Below, in pieces: positions 25,236 through 35,313 of a stretch of 64,000 nucleotides of DNA. The DNA is from Enterococcus ratti (GTDB lineage Bacteria; Bacillota; Bacilli; Lactobacillales; Enterococcaceae), in the NCBI RefSeq assembly GCF_001886195.1, contig NZ_JXLB01000014.1, positions 1 to 64,000 of the forward strand. Direction: 5' to 3'. The notes below the pieces were generated by a model. The model was not told the DNA's origin, did no database searches, and worked only from the letters and a program-made list of their open reading frames with translations. The translations under genes were made by a program, and so were the position numbers. Every line of letters starts with the position of its first letter. Positions within the stretch are counted from its first letter, which is position 1.

Positions 25236-26435
25236 TTATGGAAGAAATTGATTACTTTTGTGCTTTTTTTTTCTTAACATGTCTTGTGCTTGTTTAATTT
25301 CTATGATTACTTCGCTATTTTCTTCTATATTTTGTCTTTTTTCTAATATTTTTAACCATTTTTCTGGTTCTTTTCGCCCTAAACAACCTATCGTCCAAGC
25401 AGCTGTTGCTCGTATAACGGGTCTGACATCACTTAAGCATACTTTTACTTCAGATAAAGCAGAAGTATCTCCAAGATTTGCTAGCGCAATCAAAGCATTT
25501 CTTTGCAATGGCTTTTTACCGCGCCAAGAACCAGCTAAATGACCGAATTGTGCATTAAATTCTTTATTGGATAAAGAAAGCATCGGCTTTAATTTTGGAC
25601 AAACTTCCTCTATTTTCGGTTCCATCTCTTTGTGAAAATGGAAATCTTTTCCTCGATTATAAGGACAAACTAATTGACAAATGTCACAGCCATAAATGAC
25701 ATTTCGTATTTTTTTTCGATACTCATTAGGCATTAAACCTTTTGTTTGAGTTTGATAAGATAAACATCTTTGAGCATTCATTTTACCATCTCCTAATAGA
25801 GCCTTAGTAGGGCAAGCTGTAATACACCGCATGCAATCTCCACAGCCAAAAATTTCCGGTTTATCAGGTTCAAAAACGATATTTGTCACAATTTCTCCCA
25901 AATATACAAACGAACCATATTCTTTTGTAATTAATAACCCGTTTCGACCAACAAAACCCAAGCCGGCTCTTTGGGCAACTGCTACATCTACTAATTCACC
26001 TGTATCAACTTGTGGTGCAAATCGCCATTTTTCTTCTTGCTGCCATTTACAGGCACGTGATTGAATAAAAACAATTAATTGATTCAATCGTTCCCGTAAA
26101 ATCTCATGATAATCAATTCCCCAAGACGCACGTGCAAATTGCCCTCTTTTTTCATCTTTTGGTATTTCTTCTTGAATTTTAGTTGGATAAGCCAATGCAA
26201 TCGAGATGATCGATTGCGGATGATCAAATGTTTTTTCTAAGTGTAGGCGTTCTTCAATGATTGGATGTTCAAATCCAGAAGTATGTCCTGCGGCTTTTTG
26301 TTCTTCTAATGATTCTTTTAAATAATCAAAAGGCTCAGCCGTAGTAAAGCCAATCTTATCAATTCCTAAGCGTTTGCTTTCTTCAATAATTTCATCTTTT
26401 AAAGTTTTTGCCATTTTCTCACCTATTCTACTCAT
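25236..26435 (-). CDS. queG: Epoxyqueuosine reductase
   Basis: 399 residues, or about 392 if the internal ATG at 26414 with AGGTGAG is used. It has the QueG core: an N-terminal corrinoid-binding region with RYARG-like [11 protein letters not shown], then two 4Fe-4S clusters, [16 protein letters not shown] (about 198-213) and [13 protein letters not shown] (about 250-262), and C-terminal HEAT-like repeats ([24 protein letters not shown]). It reduces epoxyqueuosine to queuosine in the wobble position of tRNAs, using cobalamin. Cytoplasmic. It starts two bases after the stop of an uncharacterised gene, so they are co-transcribed. Confidence 0.93.
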   Translation of the reverse strand: MSRIGEKMAKTLKDEIIEESKRLGIDKIGFTTAEPFDYLKESLEEQKAAGHTSGFEHPIIEERLHLEKTFDHPQSIISIALAYPTKIQEEIPKDEKRGQFARASWGIDYHEILRERLNQLIVFIQSRACKWQQEEKWRFAPQVDTGELVDVAVAQRAGLGFVGRNGLLITKEYGSFVYLGEIVTNIVFEPDKPEIFGCGDCMRCITACPTKALLGDGKMNAQRCLSYQTQTKGLMPNEYRKKIRNVIYGCDICQLVCPYNRGKDFHFHKEMEPKIEEVCPKLKPMLSLSNKEFNAQFGHLAGSWRGKKPLQRNALIALANLGDTSALSEVKVCLSDVRPVIRATAAWTIGCLGRKEPEKWLKILEKRQNIEENSEVIIEIKQAQDMLRKKKHKSNQFLP

Positions 26436-26437
26436 TG

Positions 26438-27184
26438 CTATCGACTATAAATTCCATAATAAAGCCGGTCTTTCTTTAATTGGACAAATTGAATTTGTTG
26501 ATCTGCAATCTTTCGCTCTTCCATCCATCTTTTTCTTGTAGCAAAAATTTCCCAATAATTTTCAGAAAGCCATTTTTTTTGATTATCTAATACTTGAAAA
26601 AAATTAAGTGAAACAAGTTTTGTATGCAGTAACTCATGTAATCGGACTTGCTCTACCGCTGAAAAAGTAGATAAATCTCTAGCATAAAGTACTTCTTCAT
26701 GTAAATTTATTTGTTGTGGATAAGTAAATGTTTGAGGAATATTACCGGGACGAGCAATTTGAACAAGTCGATTATAAAAGAGATTCATCACTTTACTATT
26801 AGCAATAAAAGCACTTTTATAGTAGGCAGATTGAATTTTCCCAATTACACCTTCTGTTCCAATGACGGAAAACAAAGCCGGCCATGCTTGGATGTTAATT
26901 TTATTCTTTTGTTTAATTAATACCCCCGGAATAAAACCCACTGAGGCAATCAATACAAAATAGCCAATACCTGTTTCTTCGTCTAATGTTTGAAATTCAT
27001 CGAAAAGCCATTTTCCCAGATAATGTTCTTTTTCATCCAATTTGTTTGGATTTGCTATGAATAAATTAGCCATTTCTGTTTCAAGAAATTGCAAGTCTTT
27101 GTCTTTATTCGAACAATCTTGCTGTTCAATCAACTGAAGAATTTTTTCTTTAATTTGTTGTTTGTCTTTGCGTGTAAAATTCAT
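26438..27184 (-). CDS. Conserved-looking protein of unknown function upstream of queG
   Basis: 248 residues, soluble, no signal peptide. The middle has [20 protein letters not shown] (about 72-91), then [28 protein letters not shown] near residue 184 resembles, but does not complete, a metallopeptidase motif (HExxH). The C-terminus is rich in Trp, Lys and Arg. It shares a transcript with queG (two-base gap) and has an AAGGAAG-type site before its ATG. I do not recognise the family. The HELLH could be a zinc site, but the rest of a peptidase domain is not evident. Confidence 0.7.
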   Translation of the reverse strand: MNFTRKDKQQIKEKILQLIEQQDCSNKDKDLQFLETEMANLFIANPNKLDEKEHYLGKWLFDEFQTLDEETGIGYFVLIASVGFIPGVLIKQKNKINIQAWPALFSVIGTEGVIGKIQSAYYKSAFIANSKVMNLFYNRLVQIARPGNIPQTFTYPQQINLHEEVLYARDLSTFSAVEQVRLHELLHTKLVSLNFFQVLDNQKKWLSENYWEIFATRKRWMEERKIADQQIQFVQLKKDRLYYGIYSR

Positions 27185-27688
27185 AGCTTATCTTCCTTTC
27201 TTCTCTTTAACTATAACGGAATTCGATAAAAAAAGGTATCTGAAACTTAGAAAAAAGAACTGTTTTTTTCTTTAAATTCCTTTTTTGTATCTCTTTTTGA
27301 TATTTTATTCACTAACTGCATAAGCAAAAAAGTGTGGTGAGGTAAAATGACAAAAACTGTTTTATCCCCTTTTTTTAGCTACTATCTTTCTCATAAAAAA
27401 TCAGTTTAGTATTTCCTTGCTGTTTTTCTTTTAATTCTAATTGATAAATTTTATAAAATTCCTCCAAAAATGCTATTTTTCATATATAATTTTTTGAAAA
27501 ATTTCAATTTCAAGCATTATATAAAAATTTTTACAGAAACACTCGCAATTTATGGAAATTTTCTGTAAAATCACATCAAGAGTTAGAAAAGCAAATAGAT
27601 TTTAATTGTTAATTATTCATTGCTATTATTAATATATAGGGAAATATTTTATATTTGCTTGTTTACTCAAAAAGAAAGGAGTTTTAGT
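27185..27688. other. AT-rich intergenic stretch
   Basis: About 500 bases with no convincing gene. A 16-codon frame at 27347 (AGGT upstream, MTKTVLSPFFSYYLSHKKSV) is too short and unsupported to call. The promoter of the permease gene must lie near the right end. Confidence 0.35.
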
Positions 27689-29059
27689 ATGGAAAAAGAC
27701 AAATTAACTCGCAGTCTTAGTGCACGTCACATCCAAATGATTGCTTTAGGAGGCACAATAGGCGTAGGATTATTTATGGGTGCTTCCTCTACTATTCGCT
27801 GGACTGGACCTTCCGTCATGGTTGCATATGCTGTTGCTGGGTTCTTTTTATATTTAATTATGCGCGCACTTGGAGAAATGCTTTATATTGATCCTTCTAC
27901 AGGTTCTTTTGCAAACTATGCCAATGATTATATTCATCCCGTTGCTGGTTATTTAACAGCATGGAGTAATATTTTCCAATTTATTGTCGTCGGCATTAGC
28001 GAAGTGATTGCCGTTGGCGAATATATGAATTTTTGGTGGCCACACTTACCATCGATCATTCCGGGCATCGTTGTTATTCTTTTTTTGATGCTTGCTAATT
28101 TAGCTTCGGTTAAAGCCTTCGGTGAATTAGAATTTTGGTTTTCTCTTATTAAAGTCGGTACGATCATTTTTATGATTCTCATTGGTCTAGGCGTTATACT
28201 ATTTGGTTTTGGAAATCATGGACAAGCAATAGGGATTGCTAACCTTTGGAAAAATGGCGGTTTCTTTACTGGTGGCGTGAAAGGTTTCTTTTTTGCTTTA
28301 TCTATTGTCGTTGCATCGTATCAAGGAATCGAACTTATCGGAATGGCAGCTGGAGAAGCTAAAAATCCCCAAAAAACAATTATTGAAGCCGTTCAATCAA
28401 CAATTGGACGCATCTTGATTTTTTATATTGGAGCTATTTTTATTATTGTTAGTATTTATCCATGGAATCAATTAGAAACGATTGGTTCTCCTTTTGTACA
28501 AACATTTTCTAAAATCGGTATTACATTTGCTGCTGGATTGATTAACTTTGTCGTATTAACAGCCGCTTTATCTGGCTGCAATTCTGGTATTTTCAGTGCA
28601 AGTCGTATGATCTACACGTTAGCGCTCAACGGAAAAATGTCAAAAAAATTTTTAAAGCTAACGCGCCATGGTGTTCCGTTTTACCCTGTCGTAGCCATTT
28701 CCGGCGGTGTATTGATTGGGTTAATTTTAAATTATTTGTTGCCTTTGATTACCGATCAAGCAGAAAATGTTTTTGTTTTTGTTTACAGTTCTAGTATCTT
28801 ACCCGGAATGGTTCCTTGGATAGTCATCTTACTTAGTGAGATTAAATTTAGAAAACAGCATCAAGAAGAGATGATTGATCATCCATTTAAAATGCCGCTC
28901 TCTCCTTACTCTAATTATCTTTCCTTGTTATTTTTAGCTTTCGTACTATTCTTTATGTTGATTAATCCGGAAACAAGAGTTTCTTTGATTATTGGTTTTG
29001 TATTTTTATGTTATATGTCCATTCATTATTTTGTAAGAGAACGAAAATTAAAAAAATAA
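27689..29059 (+). CDS. AAT-family amino acid permease
   Basis: 456 residues from ATG 27689, selected for the AAAGGAG site upstream. Twelve predicted membrane segments. The AAT signature is present: SARHIQMIALGGTIGVGLFMG at the N-terminus, PSVMVAYAVAGFFLYLIMRA, and GELEFWFSLIKVGTIIFMI with the conserved ExEFWFxxIKV block. GIELIGMAAGEAKNPQK follows. It imports an amino acid with protons; substrate unclear (relatives include GabP, AroP and CycA). Followed by a strong terminator at 29092-29140. Confidence 0.9.
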   Translation: MEKDKLTRSLSARHIQMIALGGTIGVGLFMGASSTIRWTGPSVMVAYAVAGFFLYLIMRALGEMLYIDPSTGSFANYANDYIHPVAGYLTAWSNIFQFIVVGISEVIAVGEYMNFWWPHLPSIIPGIVVILFLMLANLASVKAFGELEFWFSLIKVGTIIFMILIGLGVILFGFGNHGQAIGIANLWKNGGFFTGGVKGFFFALSIVVASYQGIELIGMAAGEAKNPQKTIIEAVQSTIGRILIFYIGAIFIIVSIYPWNQLETIGSPFVQTFSKIGITFAAGLINFVVLTAALSGCNSGIFSASRMIYTLALNGKMSKKFLKLTRHGVPFYPVVAISGGVLIGLILNYLLPLITDQAENVFVFVYSSSILPGMVPWIVILLSEIKFRKQHQEEMIDHPFKMPLSPYSNYLSLLFLAFVLFFMLINPETRVSLIIGFVFLCYMSIHYFVRERKLKK

Positions 29060-29091
29060 ACCTTTTTTCTTTCACATAAACATACTAAGAT

Positions 29092-29140
29092 TAATCAAGT
29101 CCTTTTTTCCTGATAAAATAATAAAAAAAGGACTTGATTA
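29092..29140. terminator. Strong bidirectional hairpin/terminator
   Basis: A perfect 17-bp stem, TAATCAAGTCCTTTTTT (29092-29108) with its complement at 29124-29140, follows the permease stop. The T-run sits inside the stem, so it can end transcription from either side. Confidence 0.75.
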
Positions 29141-29150
29141 AACGTAGGAA

Positions 29151-29193
29151 AGATCGTGGGACAAAAGTAAAGAATACTTTTACTCCACGATCT
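29151..29193. repeat. Second hairpin of a GTGGGACAAAAGT type
   Basis: AGATCGTGG (29151-29159) pairs with CCACGATCT (29185-29193), and AAAAGTA pairs with TACTTTT inside. It sits 10 bases after the first hairpin. The GTGGGACAAAAGT wording reminds me of short hairpin elements dispersed at gene ends in enterococci; one copy alone cannot prove that. Confidence 0.5.
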
Positions 29194-29229
29194 AAATACA
29201 GATAAAACAATAGCAGCAAAAACTATAAC

Positions 29230-30129
29230 TTAATTCAGTTTTAATACTTCCCCAGGATTAAAAAAATAATCCTCCATCGTCATTCCATTTAAGGCCAAAA
29301 TCTTTTCAACAGGAACTCCCGTCCGTTCTGCAATTTGATTTGGTCCTTCTCCGGGACGAACAACTGTCGTTTCCGATCTATTTTGTTCACTCGACGAGAC
29401 AGTACTTGTCTGGTTTTGCATCTCTTGATTAAAATAAGGCGCCTCCGTTGTAGATGAAGAAGTAGTCTGTGATAGACTCGCAGTAGTCTCACTTGTTTGT
29501 GGATTGCTTGAATTTTCAGCTTGCAATGACGCACTCGTTCGTAGGTAAATGTCTGAGATTTTAGCTACTTGTTCAGTGTACTTTGCTGAAAGCTGGTCAA
29601 TCCATGCCCCAAGATCCACATTTTCTTTGGTTTGAGCCGCTTGATATTTTGCTTTCAATTGATCAATTCCTTCATCAGAAATCACTTGTAAATCTCGGGC
29701 TTTTTGATTGGCTATCGTTGACAAACCTGCCACCCCATTTTGATTATTCTGAATTTCAGCTTGATATTCTTCAATTAAGCGAGGCGTTTGTTCTTCAATT
29801 TTCTTCGTATACGTCGTTAAAATATTTTGTAATTGGTCTGTAAGAGTATCTTCATCAGAGGCTTGTGTAGCGTGTCGTATTTCCTCGGTTTTGGACGTTT
29901 TGGCAGTGGAAAATGCACTTTTTGACGCTGTCTCACTCGTTTTTATCGTTGTATTTTTTGTATTAAAATCTTTTTTTCCATGAAAATAAAGTCCTGCAAT
30001 AGCACCGACAAGTACAAGAAATACTGCTGCTACTGAACCTATTTTGAGCAAACGCCTCCGCATTGCTTTTTTTTGCTGTTGCCTGCGAGCCATTCGAACA
30101 TTTACTCTGCGCCCATTTTCTTCATTCAT
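29230..30129 (-). CDS. Membrane-anchored LysM-domain protein
   Basis: 299 residues from ATG 30129 (GGTGGTG six bases upstream; in-frame GTG codons precede it). A short very basic cytoplasmic N-terminus (RRQQQKKAMRRRLLK) is followed by one membrane segment (about 33-54). Then come a long Ser/Thr/Gln-rich and coiled-coil outer region (about 60-245) and a C-terminal LysM-like domain (about 255-299, VVRPGEGPNQIAERTGVPVE, NPGEVLKL). It should sit in the membrane with the LysM reaching the cell wall. Role unknown; similar proteins are common in enterococci. Confidence 0.8.
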   Translation of the reverse strand: MNEENGRRVNVRMARRQQQKKAMRRRLLKIGSVAAVFLVLVGAIAGLYFHGKKDFNTKNTTIKTSETASKSAFSTAKTSKTEEIRHATQASDEDTLTDQLQNILTTYTKKIEEQTPRLIEEYQAEIQNNQNGVAGLSTIANQKARDLQVISDEGIDQLKAKYQAAQTKENVDLGAWIDQLSAKYTEQVAKISDIYLRTSASLQAENSSNPQTSETTASLSQTTSSSTTEAPYFNQEMQNQTSTVSSSEQNRSETTVVRPGEGPNQIAERTGVPVEKILALNGMTMEDYFFNPGEVLKLN

Positions 30130-30240
30130 TTTTTTCACCACCCATTCATATTAAATAGCGTTATCCTTGTTTGCTTTATTTTCATTGTATCAAATAACCA
30201 TCAAGATGCATATTTTATCTGCGTTATTTATATAGAAAAT

Positions 30241-30411
30241 TCACCATTTTTGATGATCCCAAATCTTGCCATCAATTTCACCTTGCAATTGTTCTATTCT
30301 GTCTGAAATTTCCATTAAAAGTTGTTTTGTTTCATGCAATAAAGCTTTTGTTTCATAGTCTGTTGATTCGCTTAATTCTTCTAATTGTTTTAATACCCAT
30401 TTTTCCATCAT
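30241..30411 (-). CDS. Small helical protein (56 residues)
   Basis: A frame of 57 codons from ATG 30411 to TGA 30241: MMEKWVLKQLEELSESTDYE to GEIDGKIWDHQKW. AAAGGAG lies just upstream of the start and overlaps the end of the oxidoreductase gene (stop at 30416), so it is translated from the same mRNA. It is highly charged with heptad-like spacing of Leu/Ile, suggesting a short coiled coil. No function recognised; the good ribosome binding site and codon use support it as real. Confidence 0.65.
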   Translation of the reverse strand: MMEKWVLKQLEELSESTDYETKALLHETKQLLMEISDRIEQLQGEIDGKIWDHQKW

Positions 30412-30415
30412 TTCA

Positions 30416-31084
30416 TTACTCCTTTAGTTCCTGTAAAGTAAACATTAAGTCTTCTAATGCTTCTTTTTCTTTACATAAATAATCAATTACATATTCCTGT
30501 TTTAATTGATTACTTGCCTGCAACAATGGATGATTTCTCAGTTGCTCAAGAAACCAATCAATTCGATTAACTAAAGTAGGTTTGCCTGTTAATGTAAGAT
30601 ATCGTTGATAAGCAATTAAACGTTCCCATTTTTTTTCTTCTGTTTGATACATAAACTGTGCCATAACAAAAGGCGGCAAGAAAGTCATGTCAAACTTATG
30701 TGCAATCCGTTGATAAGGTCTTAAAAATTCAGAGATTGTATACTCTTCCTTCCCACCAGCTTGGTATTCTTTCTCAGAAACGCCTGTCGTTAAAACAATG
30801 CCTAATTCTTTTTTTCTCAAACATTCAGTAGCATATATCAAAACAGCATCTTGCCATATTTTCAAATGAGCAGGAGCACTATACCAATAAAAAGGAAATT
30901 GAAAAATAATTCGATCGTGTGTTTTTAATAATTCTATTTCTTTTTCAAGAGCAATTTCTCCATCTGGGTAACATTTTTCTAAATGATGCCATGTAACATC
31001 TAAACGTCTAGTCGCTTCTTTAAAAAACTGTTGATTCAATGAAGTCTCAATGGAAGGATGGCTAACAATAATCAAGCTTTTCAT
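30416..31084 (-). CDS. NAD(P)H-dependent flavodoxin-like oxidoreductase (KefF/MdaB/YwrO-like)
   Basis: 222 residues from ATG 31084, preferred for the AGGAGG site seven bases upstream. Flavodoxin-like fold: MKSLIIVSHPSIETSLNQQF at the start binds the flavin phosphate, FQFPFYWYSAPAHLKIWQDA around residues 65-84 is the family signature, and VLTTGVSEKEYQAGGKEEYT follows. Members reduce quinones and other acceptors with NAD(P)H. Cytoplasmic. Downstream of an AraC-type regulator on the same strand (75-base gap) and followed by a 56-residue protein. Confidence 0.88.
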   Translation of the reverse strand: MKSLIIVSHPSIETSLNQQFFKEATRRLDVTWHHLEKCYPDGEIALEKEIELLKTHDRIIFQFPFYWYSAPAHLKIWQDAVLIYATECLRKKELGIVLTTGVSEKEYQAGGKEEYTISEFLRPYQRIAHKFDMTFLPPFVMAQFMYQTEEKKWERLIAYQRYLTLTGKPTLVNRIDWFLEQLRNHPLLQASNQLKQEYVIDYLCKEKEALEDLMFTLQELKE

Positions 31085-31159
31085 TTCTTTCCTCCTCTTC
31101 ATTCTTTTATTTTATAGTTTAGCATAGATAAAAAAATATCATTGGTCGGATGCTTTGAA

Positions 31160-32065
31160 TTACGTCGTCCAAGAAACGATCGCTTGTTCTTCCAGATTTT
31201 TTTTTAAAGTTCCTAAAGAAAGTTTTCTTGCTTCTTCATTTTTCATCCGTTTACGATAACTAGTAGCTGTTTCACCCATTGTTTTTTTGAACATCCGGCT
31301 AAAAACGACTAAACTATTAAAGCCCACTTGATCAGCAATACTTTCTACTGATTCATCAGTTAAAGAAAGTAAAAACGCAGCACGATTCATGCGAACACCC
31401 ATTAAATATTCTTTGATGCTTATACCTAATTGCTTTTTGAATATTCTTGATAAATGGCTGCGATTTACTGCCAATTGCTGGGAAATTTCTTCTACCGTTA
31501 ACTTTTGCGAATAATGTTTTTCGATATATTCTATTGTTTTGATCGCTAAAGGGGCATAAACTTTTGCATCACTAAGTCTTATTTTTCCGCCATCTTTTAA
31601 TAACACAGCTAAAAAACGATACGTTAATGCAGTTAATTCCAATTCATCCACAACGTCTTCTTGCGAATAATGAAGACACGTCAAAATGATATCTATATAA
31701 GAAGAAATTCCTGATGAAGCCATAGTATATCGGTCTTCTTTAAACAGTGAACATTGTATAATTTCTTTTGCTAAAGGTCCGCTAAAAGACAACCAACAAT
31801 AGACCCAAGGCTCTTCACTGTCTGCTAAATAAAAAGTAGACTCTCCGGGACGAATTAGAAAAAGATCCCCTTTTTGTAAATGATATCGCTGTTCTTTCAC
31901 ATGATAAGTTCCTTTTCCTTCTATTACTACATGTAATACATAACTTTGCCTAATGGCAGGTCCAAATGAATGATAAGGCATAGTTTTTGAAAACCCACAA
32001 AAACAAAAATATAATTCTTTAACTATTTTTTGTTGTGCTTTTTTTAAAAATATTGCTTGTTCCAT
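31160..32065 (-). CDS. AraC-family regulator with cupin sensor domain
   Basis: 301 residues from ATG 32065 (AGAGGTG upstream). N-terminal cupin-type effector domain (about 20-100) with KEQRYHLQKGDLFLIRPGES and EPWVYCWLSFSG. C-terminal double helix-turn-helix (about 195-290) with EEISQQLAVNRSHLSRIFKK and SIADQVGFNSLVVFSRMFKK. This is the MsmR/RafR-like class that senses sugars. It is divergent from galM-galK (268 bases between starts), so it may control galactoside use or the oxidoreductase gene after it. Confidence 0.88.
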   Translation of the reverse strand: MEQAIFLKKAQQKIVKELYFCFCGFSKTMPYHSFGPAIRQSYVLHVVIEGKGTYHVKEQRYHLQKGDLFLIRPGESTFYLADSEEPWVYCWLSFSGPLAKEIIQCSLFKEDRYTMASSGISSYIDIILTCLHYSQEDVVDELELTALTYRFLAVLLKDGGKIRLSDAKVYAPLAIKTIEYIEKHYSQKLTVEEISQQLAVNRSHLSRIFKKQLGISIKEYLMGVRMNRAAFLLSLTDESVESIADQVGFNSLVVFSRMFKKTMGETATSYRKRMKNEEARKLSLGTLKKNLEEQAIVSWTT

Positions 32066-32149
32066 CCCTTTCACCTCTTTTTTACTTTACCCTTTTTGAT
32101 CCAATTTGTGCAACAAAAAGTTAAATAATAGTCACAGAAATACATTCTA

Positions 32150-32164
32150 TAGAAATCGTTTTCT
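32150..32164. promoter_or_regulatory. Candidate catabolite-responsive (cre) site
   Basis: TAGAAATCGTTTTCT differs at one position from the cre consensus WTGNAANCGNWNNCW. A second related palindrome with a central CG lies at about 32185-32200. The region lies between the AraC-type regulator and galM, where CcpA control of galactose genes is common. Confidence 0.4.
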
Positions 32165-32333
32165 TAGTAAAATTAATGAATAAAAAACGATTTTTATTTT
32201 CTAATTATTTGCTTTTTTATTAGCTATCTAACAAGAAAAACTAGACACAACAAAGATCAAACTTCTGTTACGAAAAAGTCAACATTAAAATGTAGATTTT
32301 ATTATTTCAAGAAGTTAGGAAAGGAACCTTGAC

Positions 32334-33368
32334 ATGACAATTACAGAAAAAGAGTTTGGATTGGGCTATCATTTGATCACTTTAACAAATAATCAAGGAC
32401 TTCAATTAGCAGTTACTGATTTAGGTGCCCGCATCGTACAGTTAAACGCCCAACAGAAAGAATTAATTTTGGGTTTTGACTCCGCTCAAGAGTATCTAAC
32501 AAAAGATTCCTACATCGGCGCTTTCATTGGACGAACAGCCGGTCGAATCGAAAAAGGGCAATTTTCACTTCACGATCAAGTTTACCAATTAAGTACTGAT
32601 CCTGAAACCGGACATTCACTGCATGGGGGCTCTCCCGGATTTGAATTAAAAAAATGGACGTATCAAACCATGGAAGATGAGCAAGAAAGTTCTGTAAAAT
32701 TTACTATCAAAAGTCCTGATGGTGAACACGGCTTTCCCGGTAATCTATCCGTTGAAGTTTATTATACTCTTACCCAAGACAACGTCTGGTACGTCACAAC
32801 GCAAGCACGCAGTGATAAAGAAACGCTATTTAATCCTACAAATCACGTGTATTTTAACCTAACTGGGGACGTAACACAACCAATCGATCAGCATACACTT
32901 TGGTTAGACAGCAGCTATTTTGCACCATTAAGAGCAGACAGCATCCCTATTGGTGAAAAAGCAGCAGTTCTCGGTACACCTTTTAACTTTCAAAAACCTC
33001 AAAAATTAGTCAATGTTTTTGCTAGTAATTTTGAACAAAAAAATCTCTTTAACGGGATCGATCATCCTTTCTTTTTAAATAAACCGGGAGTTGAGAATAT
33101 TTCTGCTTATTTACTTAGCCCAGATGAAAAAATTAAAGTGAGTATTGCTACTGACTCCCCATCTATTGTTTTATTTACAGCCAATTTTGGCTCAAATACA
33201 CCAGAAATGCGCGGTAAAAAATTAGTCAACCATGGTGGAATCACTTTTGAAACTCAGGTTGCTCCAGCTGCAGAACATTATCCGACGTTTGGCGATATTC
33301 GCTTAGCCCCTCATCAAACATTTAAAACCATGACAAAATTTAAAATTGACGTAAGAAAGGGTTATTAA
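32334..33368 (+). CDS. galM: Aldose 1-epimerase (galactose mutarotase)
   Basis: 344 residues, the usual size. Recognisable blocks: [16 protein letters not shown] near residue 63, [15 protein letters not shown] around 95-110 with the first catalytic His, [13 protein letters not shown] around 167-179 with the second, and [16 protein letters not shown] with the catalytic Glu near residue 305. It interconverts alpha- and beta-galactose so that galactokinase receives the alpha form. Two bases before galK, same operon. AGGAAAGGAA precedes the ATG. Confidence 0.95.
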   Translation: MTITEKEFGLGYHLITLTNNQGLQLAVTDLGARIVQLNAQQKELILGFDSAQEYLTKDSYIGAFIGRTAGRIEKGQFSLHDQVYQLSTDPETGHSLHGGSPGFELKKWTYQTMEDEQESSVKFTIKSPDGEHGFPGNLSVEVYYTLTQDNVWYVTTQARSDKETLFNPTNHVYFNLTGDVTQPIDQHTLWLDSSYFAPLRADSIPIGEKAAVLGTPFNFQKPQKLVNVFASNFEQKNLFNGIDHPFFLNKPGVENISAYLLSPDEKIKVSIATDSPSIVLFTANFGSNTPEMRGKKLVNHGGITFETQVAPAAEHYPTFGDIRLAPHQTFKTMTKFKIDVRKGY

Positions 33369-33370
33369 CA

Positions 33371-34540
33371 ATGGAAATGAACCAACATTTAAATACAAAA
33401 TTTGCAAAAATTTTTGGTCTTAAAAAAACCGCCCAATATTTTTCACCGGGAAGAATTAATCTAATCGGTGAACATACTGATTATAACGGGGGACACGTTT
33501 TTCCAGCTGCCATTACTTATGGAACTCAAGGCGTTGCTGCTTCACGCAGCGACAATAAAGTATTTGTGTATTCAACAAATTTTGAAGACAACGGCATCAT
33601 CAGTTTTACATTAGATAACCTTGGCTATGATCAACAAGCCGGTTGGGCGAATTACATTAAAGGAGTAATTGTGAAATTAAAAGAAGCAGGTTATCCAATT
33701 GAACATGGATTTGAACTGCTAATAGAAGGATCTATTCCTAACGGTGCTGGTCTGTCAAGTAGCGCTTCTCTGGAATTATTAGTAGGTGTCGCCATAGCCG
33801 ATTTATTTAATTTATCTATTGATCGACTCACATTAGTCCAAATTGGAAAAAAAGTAGAAAATGAATTTATTGGTGTAAATTCAGGCATCATGGACCAATT
33901 TGCAATTGGATTTGGAGAATTCGATCAAGCAATATTACTTGATACAAATACATTAGAGTATGAAATGGTTCCAGTAAAATTAGATGACCATGCGATCGTC
34001 ATCATGAACACCAACAAGCGTCGTGAATTAGCAGATTCTAAGTATAATGAACGCCGTAGCGAATGCGAAGAAGCGTTGAACAAACTGCAACAAAAATTAG
34101 CCATCCAAACATTAGGTGATTTAGATGAAACAACATTTGAAGCCCACACTGAGCTCATTGGCGATGACACGTTAATTCGCCGTGCACGTCACGCAGTTTC
34201 TGAAAATCAGCGTACATTAAAAGCCAAGAAAGCATTAGAACAAGGAGACTTACCGGCTTTTGGAAGCCTTTTAAACGCCTCCCATCATTCCTTAAAATAT
34301 GATTACGAAGTCACGGGTGTTGAACTGGATACACTTGTAGAGTCAGCACAAAAACAAAAAGGCGTATTGGGCGCTCGTATGACTGGAGCTGGTTTTGGCG
34401 GTTGTGCCATCGCCTTAGTTAAAGAAGAAAATATCTTGAATTTTAAAAATAACGTTTATGATGACTACCTAAAAATTATAGGATACGCTCCCGAATTTTA
34501 TGTAGCACACATTGGAAGTAAAGCAAAAAAAATCGTCTAA
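33371..34540 (+). CDS. galK: Galactokinase
   Basis: 389 residues, typical of GalK. The GHMP-kinase signature is complete: [19 protein letters not shown] near residue 25 for galactose, [17 protein letters not shown] around 117-133 for ATP, the catalytic Asp in [13 protein letters not shown], and [15 protein letters not shown] near the end. It phosphorylates alpha-galactose to galactose-1-phosphate, first committed step of the Leloir pathway. galT and galE are not in this window. A hairpin terminator follows at 34566-34615. Confidence 0.96.
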   Translation: MEMNQHLNTKFAKIFGLKKTAQYFSPGRINLIGEHTDYNGGHVFPAAITYGTQGVAASRSDNKVFVYSTNFEDNGIISFTLDNLGYDQQAGWANYIKGVIVKLKEAGYPIEHGFELLIEGSIPNGAGLSSSASLELLVGVAIADLFNLSIDRLTLVQIGKKVENEFIGVNSGIMDQFAIGFGEFDQAILLDTNTLEYEMVPVKLDDHAIVIMNTNKRRELADSKYNERRSECEEALNKLQQKLAIQTLGDLDETTFEAHTELIGDDTLIRRARHAVSENQRTLKAKKALEQGDLPAFGSLLNASHHSLKYDYEVTGVELDTLVESAQKQKGVLGARMTGAGFGGCAIALVKEENILNFKNNVYDDYLKIIGYAPEFYVAHIGSKAKKIV

Positions 34541-34565
34541 ATAGCACTACTTCCAATTAAAACAA

Positions 34566-34615
34566 TAAAATAATCGATTGAGAAACCTATAAAAGTTGCT
34601 CAGTCGATTATTTTA
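34566..34615. terminator. Rho-independent terminator between convergent genes
   Basis: A 17-bp stem (34566-34582 with 34599-34615, one G-U pair) follows galK and precedes the convergent gene ending at 34647. T/A-rich ends on both sides suggest it works in both directions. Confidence 0.7.
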
Positions 34616-34646
34616 CATCACTACAGCAAAAGCGCTCCTATTTTCA

Positions 34647-35114
34647 TTATTGAAACAAGTAAGCTTTTTTTGTTTGTTCTTCAATTTGTTTTTTCCATTC
34701 AGAATTAGCAACAACTTTTTCTTTTATCTCTTTAAACTCATAAGGACCTAATTCAAAAAATTGCTTCAAAATTTGATTGGTTTGCTTATATAAAATAGGA
34801 CCTTCTTCAATATTTTTTACCTTAAGCTTCTCATCTCCCAGTTGAAATTGCACATATTCTTGTTCATAGCAAACATTGATAATCTTTCCTGATTTTCTTA
34901 ACTGGCGAATTTCACCAAGCATTTCATAAATGTCTTCTCCCTCATACCCCTCTAAAAGCGCTAAGTTGTCTACTAGTGAACCTACAGATAAATCAGAGAT
35001 TGTCGCTTTTTTCGTTCCCAATTGCAGCATATAAACAGCAGCATTTACGATACCACATGCATTACAACCTCCTTCAGTCAATTCACTTTTCCTAGTTAAT
35101 TGAACTTCAACCAT
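34647..35114 (-). CDS. Protein of unknown function, 155 residues
   Basis: A soluble protein with no signal peptide or membrane segment. A short Cys pair near the start (EGGCNACGIVNAA, residues 14-26) and a helical, charged remainder (DIYEMLGEIRQLRKSGKI, GPYEFKEIKEKVV). Its ATG overlaps the end of an upstream 68-residue frame by eight bases; AGAAGGAAC provides a ribosome binding site. Not recognised. Confidence 0.55.
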   Translation of the reverse strand: MVEVQLTRKSELTEGGCNACGIVNAAVYMLQLGTKKATISDLSVGSLVDNLALLEGYEGEDIYEMLGEIRQLRKSGKIINVCYEQEYVQFQLGDEKLKVKNIEEGPILYKQTNQILKQFFELGPYEFKEIKEKVVANSEWKKQIEEQTKKAYLFQ

Positions 35115-35313
35115 TGCTGTTCCTTCTTTTTTTGTTATTTTTTTGATATTTGATGCTAGTGTTCTTTAATTTTCGTTTTTTCATTTCCAAACGGGCAGCT
35201 TCTCGTAAACAACGAACGTGACAATTGATATACATTAAGACAATTTCATCTGATTCCTGTTCAAATCCCCAAAAAGACATACCCAACCTTCCATTCTTAC
35301 TTATTTTCATCAT
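35107..35313 (-). CDS. Small basic protein of unknown function, 68 residues
   Basis: Begins MMKISKNGRLGMSFWGFEQE, has a CHVRC Cys pair near residue 33 and a very Lys/Arg/Asn-rich tail. It overlaps the following gene by eight bases, suggesting coupling. Both proteins carry Cys pairs, so they might act together or bind a metal, but no family is recognised. It could also be a non-expressed frame. Confidence 0.45.
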   Translation of the reverse strand: MMKISKNGRLGMSFWGFEQESDEIVLMYINCHVRCLREAARLEMKKRKLKNTSIKYQKNNKKRRNSNG

